DNA from: Dunaliella salina | Lineage: Eukaryota; Chlorophyta; Chlorophyceae; Chlamydomonadales; Dunaliellaceae | Direction of reading: 5' to 3' | NCBI GenBank assembly: GCA_002284615.2 | Contig: MU069468.1 | Coordinates: 48,559-63,365 of the forward strand | DNA: 14,807 bases | Part shown: positions 1-8,819 of the stretch, piece after piece | Layout of the letters: every line of letters starts with the position of its first letter | Position numbering within the stretch: the stretch's first letter is position 1 | The notes under the pieces: generated by a model | What the model saw: only the letters and a program-made list of their open reading frames with translations | Told to the model about the DNA's origin: nothing | Database searches by the model: none | Translations under genes and position numbers: made by a program

Positions 1-45
<45 letters not shown>
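1..45. repeat. (GT)n microsatellite at the left edge
   Basis: Uninterrupted GT dinucleotides run from the first base to 45, so the tract is probably longer than the window shows. Alternating purine-pyrimidine DNA like this is prone to length variation. A second (GT)n tract closes the window on the right. Confidence 0.97.
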
Positions 46-46
<1 letters not shown>

Positions 47-490
47 ATGTGACCTTCCATTCTGGATGAGATGCAAAAACAATAAATACCAAGACCTGTA
101 CCAGAAGCAGGTAAATCTAAACAGTAACGTGTTGTTGAGTGGCATACAATTGGCAATGGAATGTAACACAACTTAGCAGCATGCTTAATGCACTGGAGCT
201 AGAGTGCAGCATTTTGATTACAAATGAACTGGAATGTAGTGCTTGCTGTTGGGCAAAGATGCTTCATCCGTTTTGTAACTCATGAATTCTGTTACTAGTG
301 GGGGACTGAAAATTGATAATGAATTGAAGATATTGAAAGCCTTTTTAAAGTTTTTTTAGATTTGCAAGATGCAAAGCGGTCCACACATAGTCTGAAGTCT
401 ACAAGTTGCTTATCACAGCCTGAAGCTACCCCTAGCTTGCGCCGGGAATGCCGACCTCAGCGACTTTTTTCTCTTGTTATCTTTTGCCAG
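46..490. other. Non-coding sequence, probably intron or 5' flank
   Basis: I see no convincing coding block here. The last 30 bases form a strong pyrimidine-rich tract ending in CCAG at 487-490, a textbook 3' splice site. If that site is used, this stretch is intron and the gene has at least one exon left of the window. Confidence 0.4.
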
Positions 491-640
491 GTATCATGTG
501 CTTCCCGTCCACACTCGCCATGCATGCTCATCGACGACAACGTTGGTGGAGAAGATGAAAGAGATATCCAGTGGCATTGAACATAAACCTTCCATACATC
601 TGGAGCAAGCCAGCGTGGCAGGCATGCACCAGAGCTGGTC
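491..640 (+). CDS. Candidate upstream exon (frame and 3' end uncertain)
   Basis: The segment starts after a strong acceptor (pyrimidine-rich stretch ending CCAG at 490). The frame with codons at 492, 495 and so on stays open to a TAA at 663 and reads as a serine/histidine-rich segment containing LVEKMKEISSGIEHKPS. A second frame is open to about 580 and contains MLIDDNVGGEDERDI. I found no good GT donor: the GTCAGC after 640 would supply phase 2 and GTGGCA sites are weak. I cannot decide frame or end from sequence alone. It could be the exon before 801-904, an untranslated exon, or chance. Confidence 0.25.
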
Positions 641-800
641 AGCTTCTTCCTCATGCTTAATTTAATGAGCATGGAATCCAACACTTGAATTGGTGCTTGC
701 GTTCATCCAATTTGGCCATGTGCAGACGAGCAAAATGTGTCTCACACTTGTGCATCTATTGAACAATCTTGACATTTAAGTAGCTGTATCCTTCAAGCAG

Positions 801-904
801 TTGACTCAAGGATCCTCAAATGTACAAGTACCTGCGAACTTGCTCAGGTTGGAAGACTGGCCGGTGGGACCAGATGATGCAGAGATCATGCATGCCATTT
901 CCAT
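801..904 (+). CDS. Internal exon of the predicted alpha-kinase-like gene (unrecognised N-terminal region)
   Basis: The exon ends at an excellent donor, CAT/GTAAGT, at 905. Its open frame reads LTQGSSNVQVPANLLRLEDW and then PVGPDDAEIMHAISM, an acidic, protein-like sequence. The last two bases (AT) plus the first base of the exon at 1078 (G) make an ATG codon, so the frame crosses the 173-bp intron cleanly; this join is the strongest support. The 5' boundary is uncertain: CAG at 798-800 gives phase 0, while TCAG at 844-847 would shorten the exon to begin in the LEDW region. No known domain is recognisable. It is assigned to the kinase gene only because frame and phase run on through later exons. 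Confidence 0.5.
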
Positions 905-1077
905 GTAAGTAAGATTTATGCATTTTTTTTCCAAACTTGTGAAAGATGTGCTTAAAGTAATTGGATCAGCGTTGTCTGGATTTGAGGCAGGGCACGCATG
1001 CACGAATTCGAGGAAGGCTTAAAAAGCAAGACGATGTGCTTCAGGAAATGAAGTTGACATTTTGCCTTATATTGCAG

Positions 1078-1246
1078 GGCTGCAGCACGAGATGTGAACA
1101 ATGCCACTGCTATGGCTATGATGTCTGATTGCACAGCTGACAGTGAAAAAGCTTGCATAGCTGGGGAGAGCAAACTTTTCCAAGGACCAGAGGACCCTGC
1201 ACTGCTCCCGGGAGTAGCATGCACTGTGGAGATGGATGACTTGAAG
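1078..1246 (+). CDS. Internal exon of the predicted alpha-kinase-like gene (unrecognised region)
   Basis: This 169-nt exon sits between a good acceptor (TTATATTGCAG ending at 1077) and the donor AAG/GTAAAC at 1247. After the first G, which completes a Met codon with the previous exon, it reads AAARDVNNATAMAMMSDCT and ends ALLPGVACTVEMDDLK. The frame is open across the whole exon and ends in phase 0, which matches the phase-0 start of the exon at 4179. It shows no transmembrane segment, signal peptide or known catalytic motif. The Ala/Met-rich start could be helical. Its place in the kinase gene is an inference from phase and strand; a separate small gene is not excluded. Confidence 0.6.
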
Positions 1247-1684
1247 GTAAACACAAGTAGGCAGGTCCTCCATGCAGATATGCTCAGTGCTTTAACCTCT
1301 GCCACCAATAATTTTTGTAAATTGGGCTGATTCCAGAGCTGCCTCTGGGTACTTAGCTAAGCTCCTTCAGCTATTGCACCAAATTGGAGTAACTCACAGC
1401 AGAAGGATAATTCTTCAAACAGTTCAATTCAGGTCTCTGACAGCCGTTTATTTGCGTGTTCTTTGCACATAATTTCTGGAAAAGGTGATCAGCTTGAGCA
1501 TGAATACATAATGGTGCAGTCAAACGTCATTTGCCTTGAAGTTGGGCGCTTAATATCACATTTAACGTCTGTGTCAGCCAGACATGTTTTAATACCTCCA
1601 GAGTCAAGATTGACTGATGTTGGCATGTGCTGGTGCATTCCAAAGGCTTCAACAGGCTGAGAGGCTGTTTGTACTCCAGTCCTG

Positions 1685-1708
1685 AGAGAGAAGAGAAGAG
1701 AAGAGAAG
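1685..1708. repeat. Short AGAGA/AGAAG purine microsatellite
   Basis: About four to five imperfect AAGAG units give an all-purine tract within the intron. No function is implied. Confidence 0.8.
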
Positions 1709-1863
1709 TGCACAGGCCACAGACCTTGTGCATTTTGGAAAGGACCCATAACTATCAAGCAAAAAGGAGCCTTACCAAAGGATCCTAAGAATTGAGTCCT
1801 GTCTGGGAAATTCCTGATTTTGCTCCAGGTGCGCCTCATACCTAGCTTAGAATAGGTTTCCGA

Positions 1864-1876
1864 GGGGGGGGGGGGG
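1864..1876. repeat. G13 homopolymer
   Basis: Thirteen consecutive G residues. The length may be unreliable because such runs are error-prone in sequencing. Runs of 10 to 25 G recur at about 9749, 10664 and 13501. Confidence 0.95.
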
Positions 1877-2057
1877 CACGCGAGGAGTCTGGCCCATGCT
1901 GGAAATGGCTTTGTTTTGTCTGTGCAGTAGCCTACATTTCGGCTCTCTCCCCCTTGGCCGCAGGCAACTGTTTAAATGCAACCATGCATACATGAATTGG
2001 CATGACAAAAGGCTCGACCTTTATTGGGCCAAAAGCTAGTTTGCAGACATCATTCCG

Positions 2058-2071
2058 TTTTTTTTTTTTTT
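2058..2071. repeat. T14 homopolymer
   Basis: A run of T. No tRNA-like head was found next to it, so it is not assigned to a retroposon. Confidence 0.9.
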
Positions 2072-2991
2072 CAGTCATGGTCTTGCATGGTCTGGGACTG
2101 AAATCAGAGTTTGCGGCCAAAACGCAAATGCCAAAATTTAAAATGCCAAATGATGGTTTTTTGATCACATGAAAGAAAAGGCACGACTCCTTTAAGATTA
2201 GCGCCCCATTTTTCTCAAGGATGGCAAATGTATTTTGTGGGGAAGGCCCAGTCATGGGATGCATGTGCCTTGGTTTGACTTCCTCAGATAAAATCTCATC
2301 TGGCTACCTGTACACCCGGCACGCCCCTGTATTTAGCATCCAGACCCTCCCGTAACATTTTGGGAACTCAAAAGCTAGTATCAAAGCAGAGGAAGGCCTG
2401 CTTCTTGGATCATGGATGGACAGCATACAGCAATTTTGATTGTGTTTCCACTGGGCTAGGTCTGGAAAAGTCTCTTGGCTCATGAATGCCCTTGGACATG
2501 CATAAAACAGTAAGAGCTCATTTTCAGAACTCATTTTCTTACCTGATTTATTACTTGTTGTTGTTGCAAAGCATTCAAGGCTTTACAACACATTTTAATG
2601 TAACAATCCACATACATGTATGCAAAGAGAGAGGAGAGGGGCAGGCACAGAAATCCTTTTGTACATGAAATCGCAGAGGGGGGTCACCTTTGTTGCAGTC
2701 TCCCCTACAATTTCATGGGCCTGCTGGGGCCAGTTGTCACTCCCATATTTTGGTACTTTATACCCCGTATATTACGCTAACATCCTGCATATTCAAAAAT
2801 AGGAAAGATGGTGGTCAAAATTTGACCTTTTTAGCACCCCTTGTGCTGAAATTTCTTGTAAGAGGAATGGGGAAATGGCTCAAATTCTGTACCTCACCAA
2901 CCACTGGGTCTTGTCGCCCCATTTTTTTTTGCGGTGTTATTCTTCTGACACAAGGACCCCAAATCAATGAAAATCATCCATTTTGTTCCAG

Positions 2992-3054
2992 TGGGTGGTC
3001 TGGAATGAGTTGGCGTTGAAAACTAGGGTTCACGCCACGGCTGATCAGGCACAT
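2992..3054 (+). CDS. Weak candidate 63-nt exon
   Basis: It starts after a reasonable acceptor (CATTTTGTTCCAG ending at 2991) and could end at CAT/GTAACT. Both ends are phase 0, so inserting it between the exons ending at 1246 and starting at 4179 keeps the frame. The peptide begins WVVWNELALKTRV. The frame stays open further, to a TGA at 3193-3195, so another donor is possible (GG/GTACCT at 3105, phase 2). The surrounding sequence has a repeat-like look and the peptide is not recognised. It may be chance. Confidence 0.2.
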
Positions 3055-3396
3055 GTAACTGGCACCCCTGGAACTCTTGTGTCAGAGAAAGCTTGTGAAA
3101 CAGGGTACCTTAGGAACTTAAGTTTGTATGGTGCCAGTCACGGGAGAGCTTTGCTGGGAGCATGCAAAAGACAGGCAATTTTAGGCCTCAGATGACCCCC
3201 TCTGGTGCTCATCCAGATCTTGATCTGGCCGTTCCTCAGGAACGCATGGGCAATCCAGGACCAAAAGTTTTAGGGCTGACAAAATTTGGCCGCGGATTAT
3301 CCATAGGTATTGGGTTATAGCCTCTGAAAACCCTGCACAATGGTCAACCCCTCTAAGGACATTTGAGATTTTTCCTGCCTGCTCTCAGAAGCATTG

Positions 3397-3660
3397 TGCA
3401 AAAAAAGGAGGAACCTCCGCCTTGCCTGCCTCACTTGACAATCTAGGGATATATAACCTTACATTACATTCCCCCCTGCCCAATTCTGGACGTCCCGGCC
3501 AGATTCTGGTCTTAGGGGAATCCTGCATCCTTGCCCAAGGGATGCGCCTTGTCTAGCCTTGCCTTCGTTAAGGGTGCCTACCAGGAATCGAACCCCTGAC
3601 CAGCAGTGCGCACGGACGCTATGTGTTCATGCGCATAGCCGCTACACCATCCGGAGCCCT
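3397..3660 (-). mobile_element. tRNA-derived SINE, full-length-like copy
   Basis: Read on the minus strand, the element opens near 3660 with a tRNA-like head. An A-box-like segment (TGGTGTAGCGGCTAT) covers about 3635-3650, and a B box with a perfect T-arm, CAGGGGTTCGATTCCTG, covers 3582-3598. A five-base CTATG/CATAG stem lies between them. A roughly 110-bp unrelated body follows, then a 58-bp tail module, ending in a T-rich stretch near 3397. A tRNA-like head, a non-tRNA body and a T-ended 3' end are the hallmarks of Au-like plant SINEs, although I cannot name the family. It is antisense to the host gene. It is not a functional tRNA: the anticodon arm is degenerate and there is extra body sequence. 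Confidence 0.65.
3403..3460 (-). repeat. 58-bp SINE tail module, copy 1
   Basis: It matches 3683-3740 at 54 of 58 positions with a constant offset of 280 bp and no indels. All four differences are transitions, and at least two are CpG-to-CpA changes, as expected for decay of methylated repeats. It forms the 3' end of the SINE at 3397-3660. Confidence 0.9.
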
Positions 3661-3682
3661 GGCTGCGCACACCAATTGTAAG

Positions 3683-3740
3683 AAAAGGAGGAACCTCCAC
3701 CTTGCCTACCTCACTTGACGATCTGGGGATATATAACCTT
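3683..3740 (-). repeat. 58-bp SINE tail module, copy 2
   Basis: This second copy lies immediately before the tRNA-like head on the minus strand, separated by about 22 bp. It is best read as the 3' end of another SINE of the same family, so the pair looks like a truncated dimer or a tail-to-head insertion. Confidence 0.85.
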
Positions 3741-4178
3741 TCGTTACACATTGGAAGTGTTTTGCACGTGGATTTCCCTTTTTGGGGAAATTCATGTACT
3801 GGAACTTTTTTTCTTTGCCCACCAAGGAAGTTATCATGATCATCTAGCCATCATATTTAACAAACGTTTTCCCTACTGGAGGAAAGGAATTGATTTGGTA
3901 GGCAGGTAATAGTTTAGTTTCAGCTGAAAAGACGCTGAAATTGAGCTGACATGCGCCCCCAACAGATGACATGGAAAATCTACTTTTCTGTGCTGATTCA
4001 TTTGTCGATTAAAACACTGTACATGGACTCATGCCTGATTGCTTCCTTCCTGCCTGCGTTATTTTCAGAGATGCAGCTTCCTTTTAAGCACTGAAGGTAA
4101 CGTCTGAGGTGATGGATATGAATTCCACTGCTCACTTCCTTCAAACTCACTGTCCATTTTGCAATCATGTCATGTCAG

Positions 4179-4363
4179 GCAGCAAGTCAGACCAACCAAG
4201 GGATGGGCTGTACTTCATCAAGCTCCACTTCATCGAGTGCTATCAGCAGGATGAAGGCCAAGCCCTCTGCATTCCAGCACTGGTATCATGGACCAGGCTT
4301 CCCGGCGCTCATGCGCCTGAACAGCAAGATCATAACAGCACCTGTGCAGACAACAGTTTATGA
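4179..4363 (+). CDS. Internal exon of the predicted alpha-kinase-like gene
   Basis: This exon starts in phase 0 after TCAG at 4175-4178 and ends GA/GTGAGT, with the GT at 4364-4365, in phase 2. The GA joins the first G of the exon at 5193 to make a Glu codon. The peptide has a Ser-rich start (GCTSSSSTSSSAIS), then the more conserved-looking FQHWYHGPGFPALMRLNSK and ITAPVQTTVYE. A second in-frame AG at 4189-4190 would remove only the four residues AASQ, so both acceptors are usable. The exon lies just upstream of the kinase domain and may be linker or regulatory sequence. Another ORF overlaps it in a different frame, but only this frame joins its neighbours. Confidence 0.6.
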
Positions 4364-5192
4364 GTGAGTGTCTCACTGCTTTTGTTGGACAGCTGCCTGA
4401 ATCCCCTCAAAATGACCATGCATCACGGCCATTTGCCTTTACTGTACCTCTAGAAACAAATGTTGTGCAAGCCTGTTGCATGTGCAGGATACGTTGAGAA
4501 TGCTTTGTCCTGTGGTCGGTATCCATGCCTGTGGGATACTGACCTGTTATGTCCAGCTGCAGCTTTAAAAGGGAGGGAGAGTGATTAAAGGTGATGCAGA
4601 AGGCTGCCTTGCTTCTGGTGACAAGCACAGAGCTTGCATGTATTCAGACAGATGCAGGCACTCAAATGAAGATGGTTTACTTGCATCTCATGAGCTACAA
4701 ATTGAAAAAAAAAAATTAAACTCAGTGGCTGTGCTTGAGTGTGATCTAGGTTTACTTTTGGTCAAGCAGCCATGCTCTGTGACTCTGATGCACACAAGAA
4801 ATTGAGCAAACACCGTATGGTCTTTCTTGCTTCAATGATTAGAGGCAATCAGACGATTAAAGATTGAGAAAGGCCACATGAGGTAGAATAAGCTGTTTCA
4901 TCACATTGCACAAAATGTTCTCTGAGCTTCTATCTGTAGCCTGCAATTAGGACCAAAGGATAATTTGGGTTAGAAAATCTGCTTCAACAAAAACCTTGCT
5001 TAGGTCTTCCCACACAATCTTTGGCATTCCTGGCCTCTGCGAGCCTTCAAAAGCCTGTTGCCTGGTCAGATCACCAACTAGCTGCTCTTCAGTGAGACCT
5101 TTTTATTTACAAAGAATCAGCTTAACCTGACACTTTTGCCTGAAGCATCGGATGGTATGTGTAGAAACATGTGAGTGGTGCTGCGAATGCAG
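4364..5192 (+). other. Intron of 829 bp
   Basis: Bounded by GTGAGT at 4364 and TGCAG ending at 5192. I found no coding, repeat or RNA element inside beyond a short A run at about 4705. The acceptor has a poor pyrimidine tract, so this 3' splice site rests mainly on the phase match and the open frame that follows. Confidence 0.55.
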
Positions 5193-5376
5193 GAAACTCC
5201 AAGAACCAAGCAACATGGATGACTTCCTTGAGCTTGTGGACAGCAGAGGCACGCTGGATGTAGAGGATCAGGCACGGGGTATCCTCAAGTTCAAGATTGC
5301 TGATGAGATTGTGTCTGTGGACCAGGAGAAAACATGCTTCCTGGCCATAGATAGAGCCCCCGGATCACAGATCAAG
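5193..5376 (+). CDS. Exon encoding the start of a predicted alpha-kinase domain
   Basis: A 184-nt exon from TGCAG/G to AAG/GTATGT that ends in phase 0. It reads KLQEPSNMDDFLELVDSRG, continues through VEDQARGILKFKIADE, and ends EKTCFLAIDRAPGSQIK. Joined directly to the exon at 13850, which starts VLKQLHH, the junction gives CFLAIDRAPGSQIKVLKQL. This follows the usual alpha-kinase layout: a strand like R-x-A-Y-x-A-x-D, a turn with Gly, then V-x-K with the ATP-binding lysine. That comparison is from memory of the family pattern, not from an alignment. The acidic stretch before it may be a regulatory linker. Alpha-kinases such as eEF2 kinase and myosin heavy chain kinase phosphorylate Ser/Thr; no substrate can be inferred here. 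Confidence 0.65.
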
Positions 5377-5917
5377 GTATGTTTGCAGTAGCTGGGTGCA
5401 TGGCTCATACAAGAAAATAAACTGGAATGTAATTGCATGCCATAGGCTCCCTGCTTTAAGGAAACTCCCCCTGGCTGGCAAGCAATCAGGGGTCTGAAAC
5501 CTACACCAGACGCGCTAGCTTTGGGGGGGTTCTTTCCATGAAACTTTTCTGAGCCTCCCTGAATAACCGTTCCAAAATATTTTTGGGCAGTCCTGTTCTA
5601 TGTTCACAGAGGCACAAAACTGCCAACAGTTGCGAGGGGAGGTGCCCCAATGTGTGCACAGGTGGTGTGCGGAGGGGAGGGGAAGGTGGTAGGTACTTGC
5701 AAATGTGACGCCTGTTGGCTTTTTTTTGAGCCCCTGAGCATATGAAAGTAATTAGAACATATAATGGGTATGTTTTGCACTAGCAGGTGCCCGGCAAAGA
5801 GGTCCGGCTCTCCCTCCTAGGGTCAAAAACAGAGCCACACTATCTTCTCCCTCGCGGCCCTACAAGCCTCAATTAATAGGGGGGCTCTGCCGGCCCAAAT
5901 TTTGCTTTCAATTTTTC

Positions 5918-6180
5918 GGTCCTCTGTTTTGTAAAAAGCACGCGTGGGAGTGGACCGCCGGCGAAGGCAATTCTTAACCCCTATATACCGACTTTGTGAC
6001 ATTCCCCCCCATCTACTCCGCAGTACTCCCGGGCTGCGAAGGAAGGGTGTGACCCCTTTGGGGAAAAGTCGGCGGTCCCTAGGACTCAAACCCCTGACCC
6101 CCTATGGTCCGCACGGACGGATGCCCGCAACGCCCATACGCGCAAGGACGGCAACCCGCTAGACCACAAGGTTCAAGGCC
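5918..6180 (-). mobile_element. tRNA-derived SINE-like element
   Basis: On the minus strand a tRNA-like head starts near 6180. An A-box-like TGGTCTAGCGGGTTGC covers about 6151-6168 and a B-box-like CAGGGGTTTGAGTCCTAG about 6080-6097. The body then shares a short signature with the SINE at 3397: a G6/G7 run, AATGT, and a TATATA core some 12-25 bases later. This suggests the same or a sister family. The 3' part (5918-6003) is also a diverged copy of the unit that is tandemly repeated at 6212-6535. No clear target-site duplication is seen. Confidence 0.5.
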
Positions 6181-6211
6181 AGGCTTTGCTACCAATGTTA
6201 AAAGCATGTTT

Positions 6212-6535
6212 CGTGACATGTTTCCCTTTCACCGCGGACGCACACACAATGTTTTTTTCTGGTCCTCTGTTTGCCTTCGCTACCAATGTTAAAAGCACGC
6301 GTGGGGAGGGAATTGCCGGCGAAGGCAATTCTTAACCCCTATATACCGACTTCGTGACATGTTTCCTTTTCACCGCGGACGCACACACAATGTTTTTTTT
6401 TTTCTGGTCCTCTGTTTGCCTTCGCTACCAATGTTAAAAGCACGCGTGGGGAGTGAACTGCCGGCGAAGGCAATTCTTAACCCCTATATACCGACTTCGT
6501 GACATGTTTCCCTTTCACCGCGGACGCACACACAA
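6212..6535. repeat. Tandem array of 141/145-bp units derived from the SINE 3' region
   Basis: Two nearly identical full units start at CGTGACATG, at 6212 and 6353, and a partial third runs from 6498 to 6535. The length difference (141 versus 145) is explained by one T run (T7 versus T11). Each full unit holds CACGCGTGGGGAG, CCGGCGAAGGCAATTC and CCCCTATATACCGAC in the same order as the 3' part of the element at 5918-6180, so the array seems to have grown from it. The high identity suggests recent expansion or homogenisation. Confidence 0.9.
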
Positions 6536-7079
6536 ACCACTGCACCCCCTCCTTTTTGACTATCTGCTAAAACAAGCACCATAACATGTTTTTAACAATA
6601 TATAATGTGTATGCTGCGTGTGATTGCGACAATTTTTGACCCCGTGCTCCATCCTCCTCGTCAGTCTCCAAATCATCCTCTGGGAGGTAGGAGTGGACTG
6701 GCATGAATTCATGCTGTTTGAAGAGGAGCTCAAGTAAAAATGACCTTACCACACCCTTGTCCGACCTCCATGCGCACGGACAGCCACAAAATCCGAATGG
6801 CACCTCCCGCCGCGGAACTCGGCAAGGAAAGTCCAGGAACCCTGAATTCAGGGACATTCGAATGTCGATCCCTCCAGTTTTTGTCTGGAACACTGGAGGC
6901 GCAGGCGTGGAATTCTGTCCAAAGTGCGCTCAAACCCATTTGGTTGATTCCGGGACATCACAAACTTGGGTAGAAATTTGGTATTCTTGAATAATATGAT
7001 TAATATCATTGGAAAAGAATTGGGGCCAATCCAGTGCAATTCAGGGCAGCTTCGTGCATGACCGGTTTGCCAGGAACTG

Positions 7080-7190
7080 CATCAACAAACAGTTTGGGGA
7101 CAGTGGGAATTGAACCCTGGACCTCTGGGTCCAAGGCATAAGAACAGACTCTCATTTTTTTTACCCGGTCTGCTCGGAGGCCCCCATCAT
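7080..7190 (-). mobile_element. Degenerate tRNA-like retroposon fragment
   Basis: On the minus strand there is a B-box-like GGGTTCAATTCCC (7105-7117), a preceding GGACC/GGTCC hairpin, and a weak A-box-like segment around 7160-7170. A GGGG near 7187 can pair with CCCC near 7098 as a partial acceptor stem. The T-arm does not pair well and an A8 run breaks the D-arm, so it is not a working tRNA. It is probably an old SINE head or tRNA pseudogene; the 3' body was not traced. Confidence 0.35.
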
Positions 7191-7637
7191 TTTTTCTGTG
7201 GCACATTGTGCCTAACATTATTATAATTCCGGTCGGCGCACGGGCTGCAGAGCACTGGGCCAATTGGAGGGCTGGCTGGGCTGGGGTGTGCCAGACATCA
7301 TCAAAAACTCCCCTGGGCCATTGGCGGCCATTGGCCACCTTCTATCGCACTTCAAAAGTTTCTTTGAAAACGTATTTTAATCTAGGAGGAATGATTGAGC
7401 AAAATCTGGCTGCTTTCTTGCACTTCGTGGAATTACCCAAGTTAATCCGCAGCACACACCCCAGGCCACGCTTCTGAAATTCTAGTTTTTGAATACATAC
7501 AAAAAGCGATAAAAATGATAAAAGATGTGTGTACCACTGGTTTTTTTCATAGGTGAGTGCTCCTCTGTTCTGTGTTGATGTAGGCTTCAAAAAAGCTGAA
7601 AGCCCGACTCCATAGTTGCTAATATAATTTTGGTCCT

Positions 7638-7747
7638 GACTTCCTCAGAAGCATTTTTTTGGAATTCTAAAATTGTAAGAGCGACTTTTATTATTAAAGG
7701 GATTAAATTAAAATTATGAAGTCAAAATTCCAAAATTTTCTGAAGTC
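7638..7747. mobile_element. Possible MITE with imperfect terminal inverted repeats
   Basis: The left end, GACTTCCTCAGAAG through TTTTTTGGAATT, is an imperfect inverted match to the right end, which reads AATTCCAAAATTTTCTGAAGTC. The outer six bases, GACTTC and GAAGTC, pair exactly. A four-base TCCT lies directly outside each end and could be a target-site duplication. At 110 bp, AT-rich and without coding capacity, it fits a non-autonomous DNA transposon, but short AT-rich inverted repeats also arise by chance. Confidence 0.25.
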
Positions 7748-7968
7748 TCCTGCCAGCCTGTGATCTGGCATAGATCACCACTGCCTGTTTCAGCAGAACT
7801 GCCTTTCATCCTGTCACGAGCTGGAAAAAGCATGTTTCAGGGCAGTTTAACCCACACACTGGTGAACCCCTCAAGAGATGATATCCTGGGTAAAGAAAAA
7901 AGCAAAAGTCTACGCAAGCCAGAGGCCGCGTGCATTAAGAGAAGAGAGAGCAAGTTCATTATTTTATT

Positions 7969-8373
7969 TCAATTTATAGAGCGGTGGATTTTAGGTTTGA
8001 AGTTTGAACAAGGTTGATGTCCCTTTTTGCCGAGGGTTTCAGTTGGATCAAGGTGGGCTTGTTGTCGGGCAGGAGATCCATTACAATCAAGGAAAGTCCA
8101 GTCAGGATTAGTCTGAGGATTTCGTTTCAGATTTTGGCTTGTAGCAGTGTGATTAAATGATATTGGCTGCACTTGGATAAAATCAAAATCGTATTGATTG
8201 TATGACCCTTTACAATCCTTTACACCAATGCAGTTGCAAAGCTTAATAGAAAAATTCTTGTCGAGTGTCAAAGGTGTGATAGCAAACACTATCACTTTGA
8301 GGTTACTGTGGTCACAAATTGTCAACGCATCAGGGTTGATCAGTTGGGAGGTTTGGCAAAATAAGTTCGCCAA
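7969..8373 (-). other. Unrecognised ORF, 134 codons, minus strand
   Basis: An open frame with protein-like composition, including LCNCIGVKDCKGSYNQYDFDF, and no ATG near its start (the first start-like codon is TTG). I recognise no domain. It could be an exon of a gene nested in the giant intron on the opposite strand, a decayed transposon fragment, or a chance ORF. Similar words recur around 8671, and another long minus-strand ORF follows at 8820, which slightly favours one decayed minus-strand unit. Confidence 0.2.
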
Positions 8374-8390
8374 CAGTTTGACAAAGTCGG
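8363..8390. repeat. 28-bp direct repeat, copy 1
   Basis: AAGTTCGCCAACAGTTTGAC and the bases after it match 8671-8699 with a few changes. The spacing is 308 bp. It lies at the upstream edge of the minus-strand ORF and may be the remains of a local duplication. Confidence 0.55.
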
Positions 8391-8670
8391 AGGTTTGACG
8401 TACTGTTCAAACAAACGATTGCCTGTAGGCGTGAGGGCCTGGAAGACGATAGCAACTTGCTGTAACCACCCCCGTCCCATCCACTTGCCATCTTTAATCC
8501 CTCCCAGACACAGTTTGCAAAAAAATTAGTACCAGGAAGTCCGGGCTCCTGTCAGGGGGGTGGTAATCGGTTCGTCAGGAATGTGTAATAGGGTCATAAG
8601 GGGGGTGTAATGGGGTCGTCAAGGAGCCCTTTTTGGCAGAGGACATAAAGCTCTTCAAATTGATAAGTTG

Positions 8671-8699
8671 AAGTTTGCCAACAGTTCGAAAAAGTTCGA
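8671..8699. repeat. 28-bp direct repeat, copy 2
   Basis: AAGTTTGCCAACAGTTCGAA and the bases after it form the partner of 8363-8390. Neither copy is near a recognised transposon end. Confidence 0.55.
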
Positions 8700-8819
8700 T
8701 TTGTTTGTAGTCCATTGTAACATACAGCCTTCACAGCAATTTGCCATTCATAATGCACCACACCTGTGGACCACAAACGGTTCCAGCACAGAGGATAATG
8801 AAGTGGTTTGTGCGGTCAA

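Larger units (their letters stand above)
1247..4178 (+). other. Intron of about 2.9 kb with repeats
   Basis: Bounded by the donor GTAAAC at 1247 and the acceptor TCAG at 4175-4178, both phase 0. It contains a short GAGAA-type microsatellite, a G13 run, a T14 run, a weak candidate exon at 2992 and a SINE dimer at 3397-3740. Apart from these I see no coding or structured element in 1247-2990 or 3741-4178. If the 2992 candidate is real, this is two introns. Confidence 0.5.

Noticed and set aside
3572..3660. Functional tRNA gene on the minus strand
   Set aside because: The T-arm is perfect, but the anticodon loop is too long, the acceptor stem does not pair, and a SINE body and tail follow.
5973..6492. 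Repeated TATATAGGGG (minus strand), resembling the plant RNA polymerase I core promoter
   Set aside because: The motif sits inside the SINE-derived unit, has a related TATATA version in the SINE at 3397, and has no rRNA sequence next to it. Chance resemblance is the simpler reading.
6567..6893. Minus-strand ORF with acidic segment LPEDDLETDEEDGARG
   Set aside because: The acidic stretch is suggestive and a possible acceptor precedes it, but no domain, partner exon or second line of support was found, and another ORF overlaps on the plus strand.
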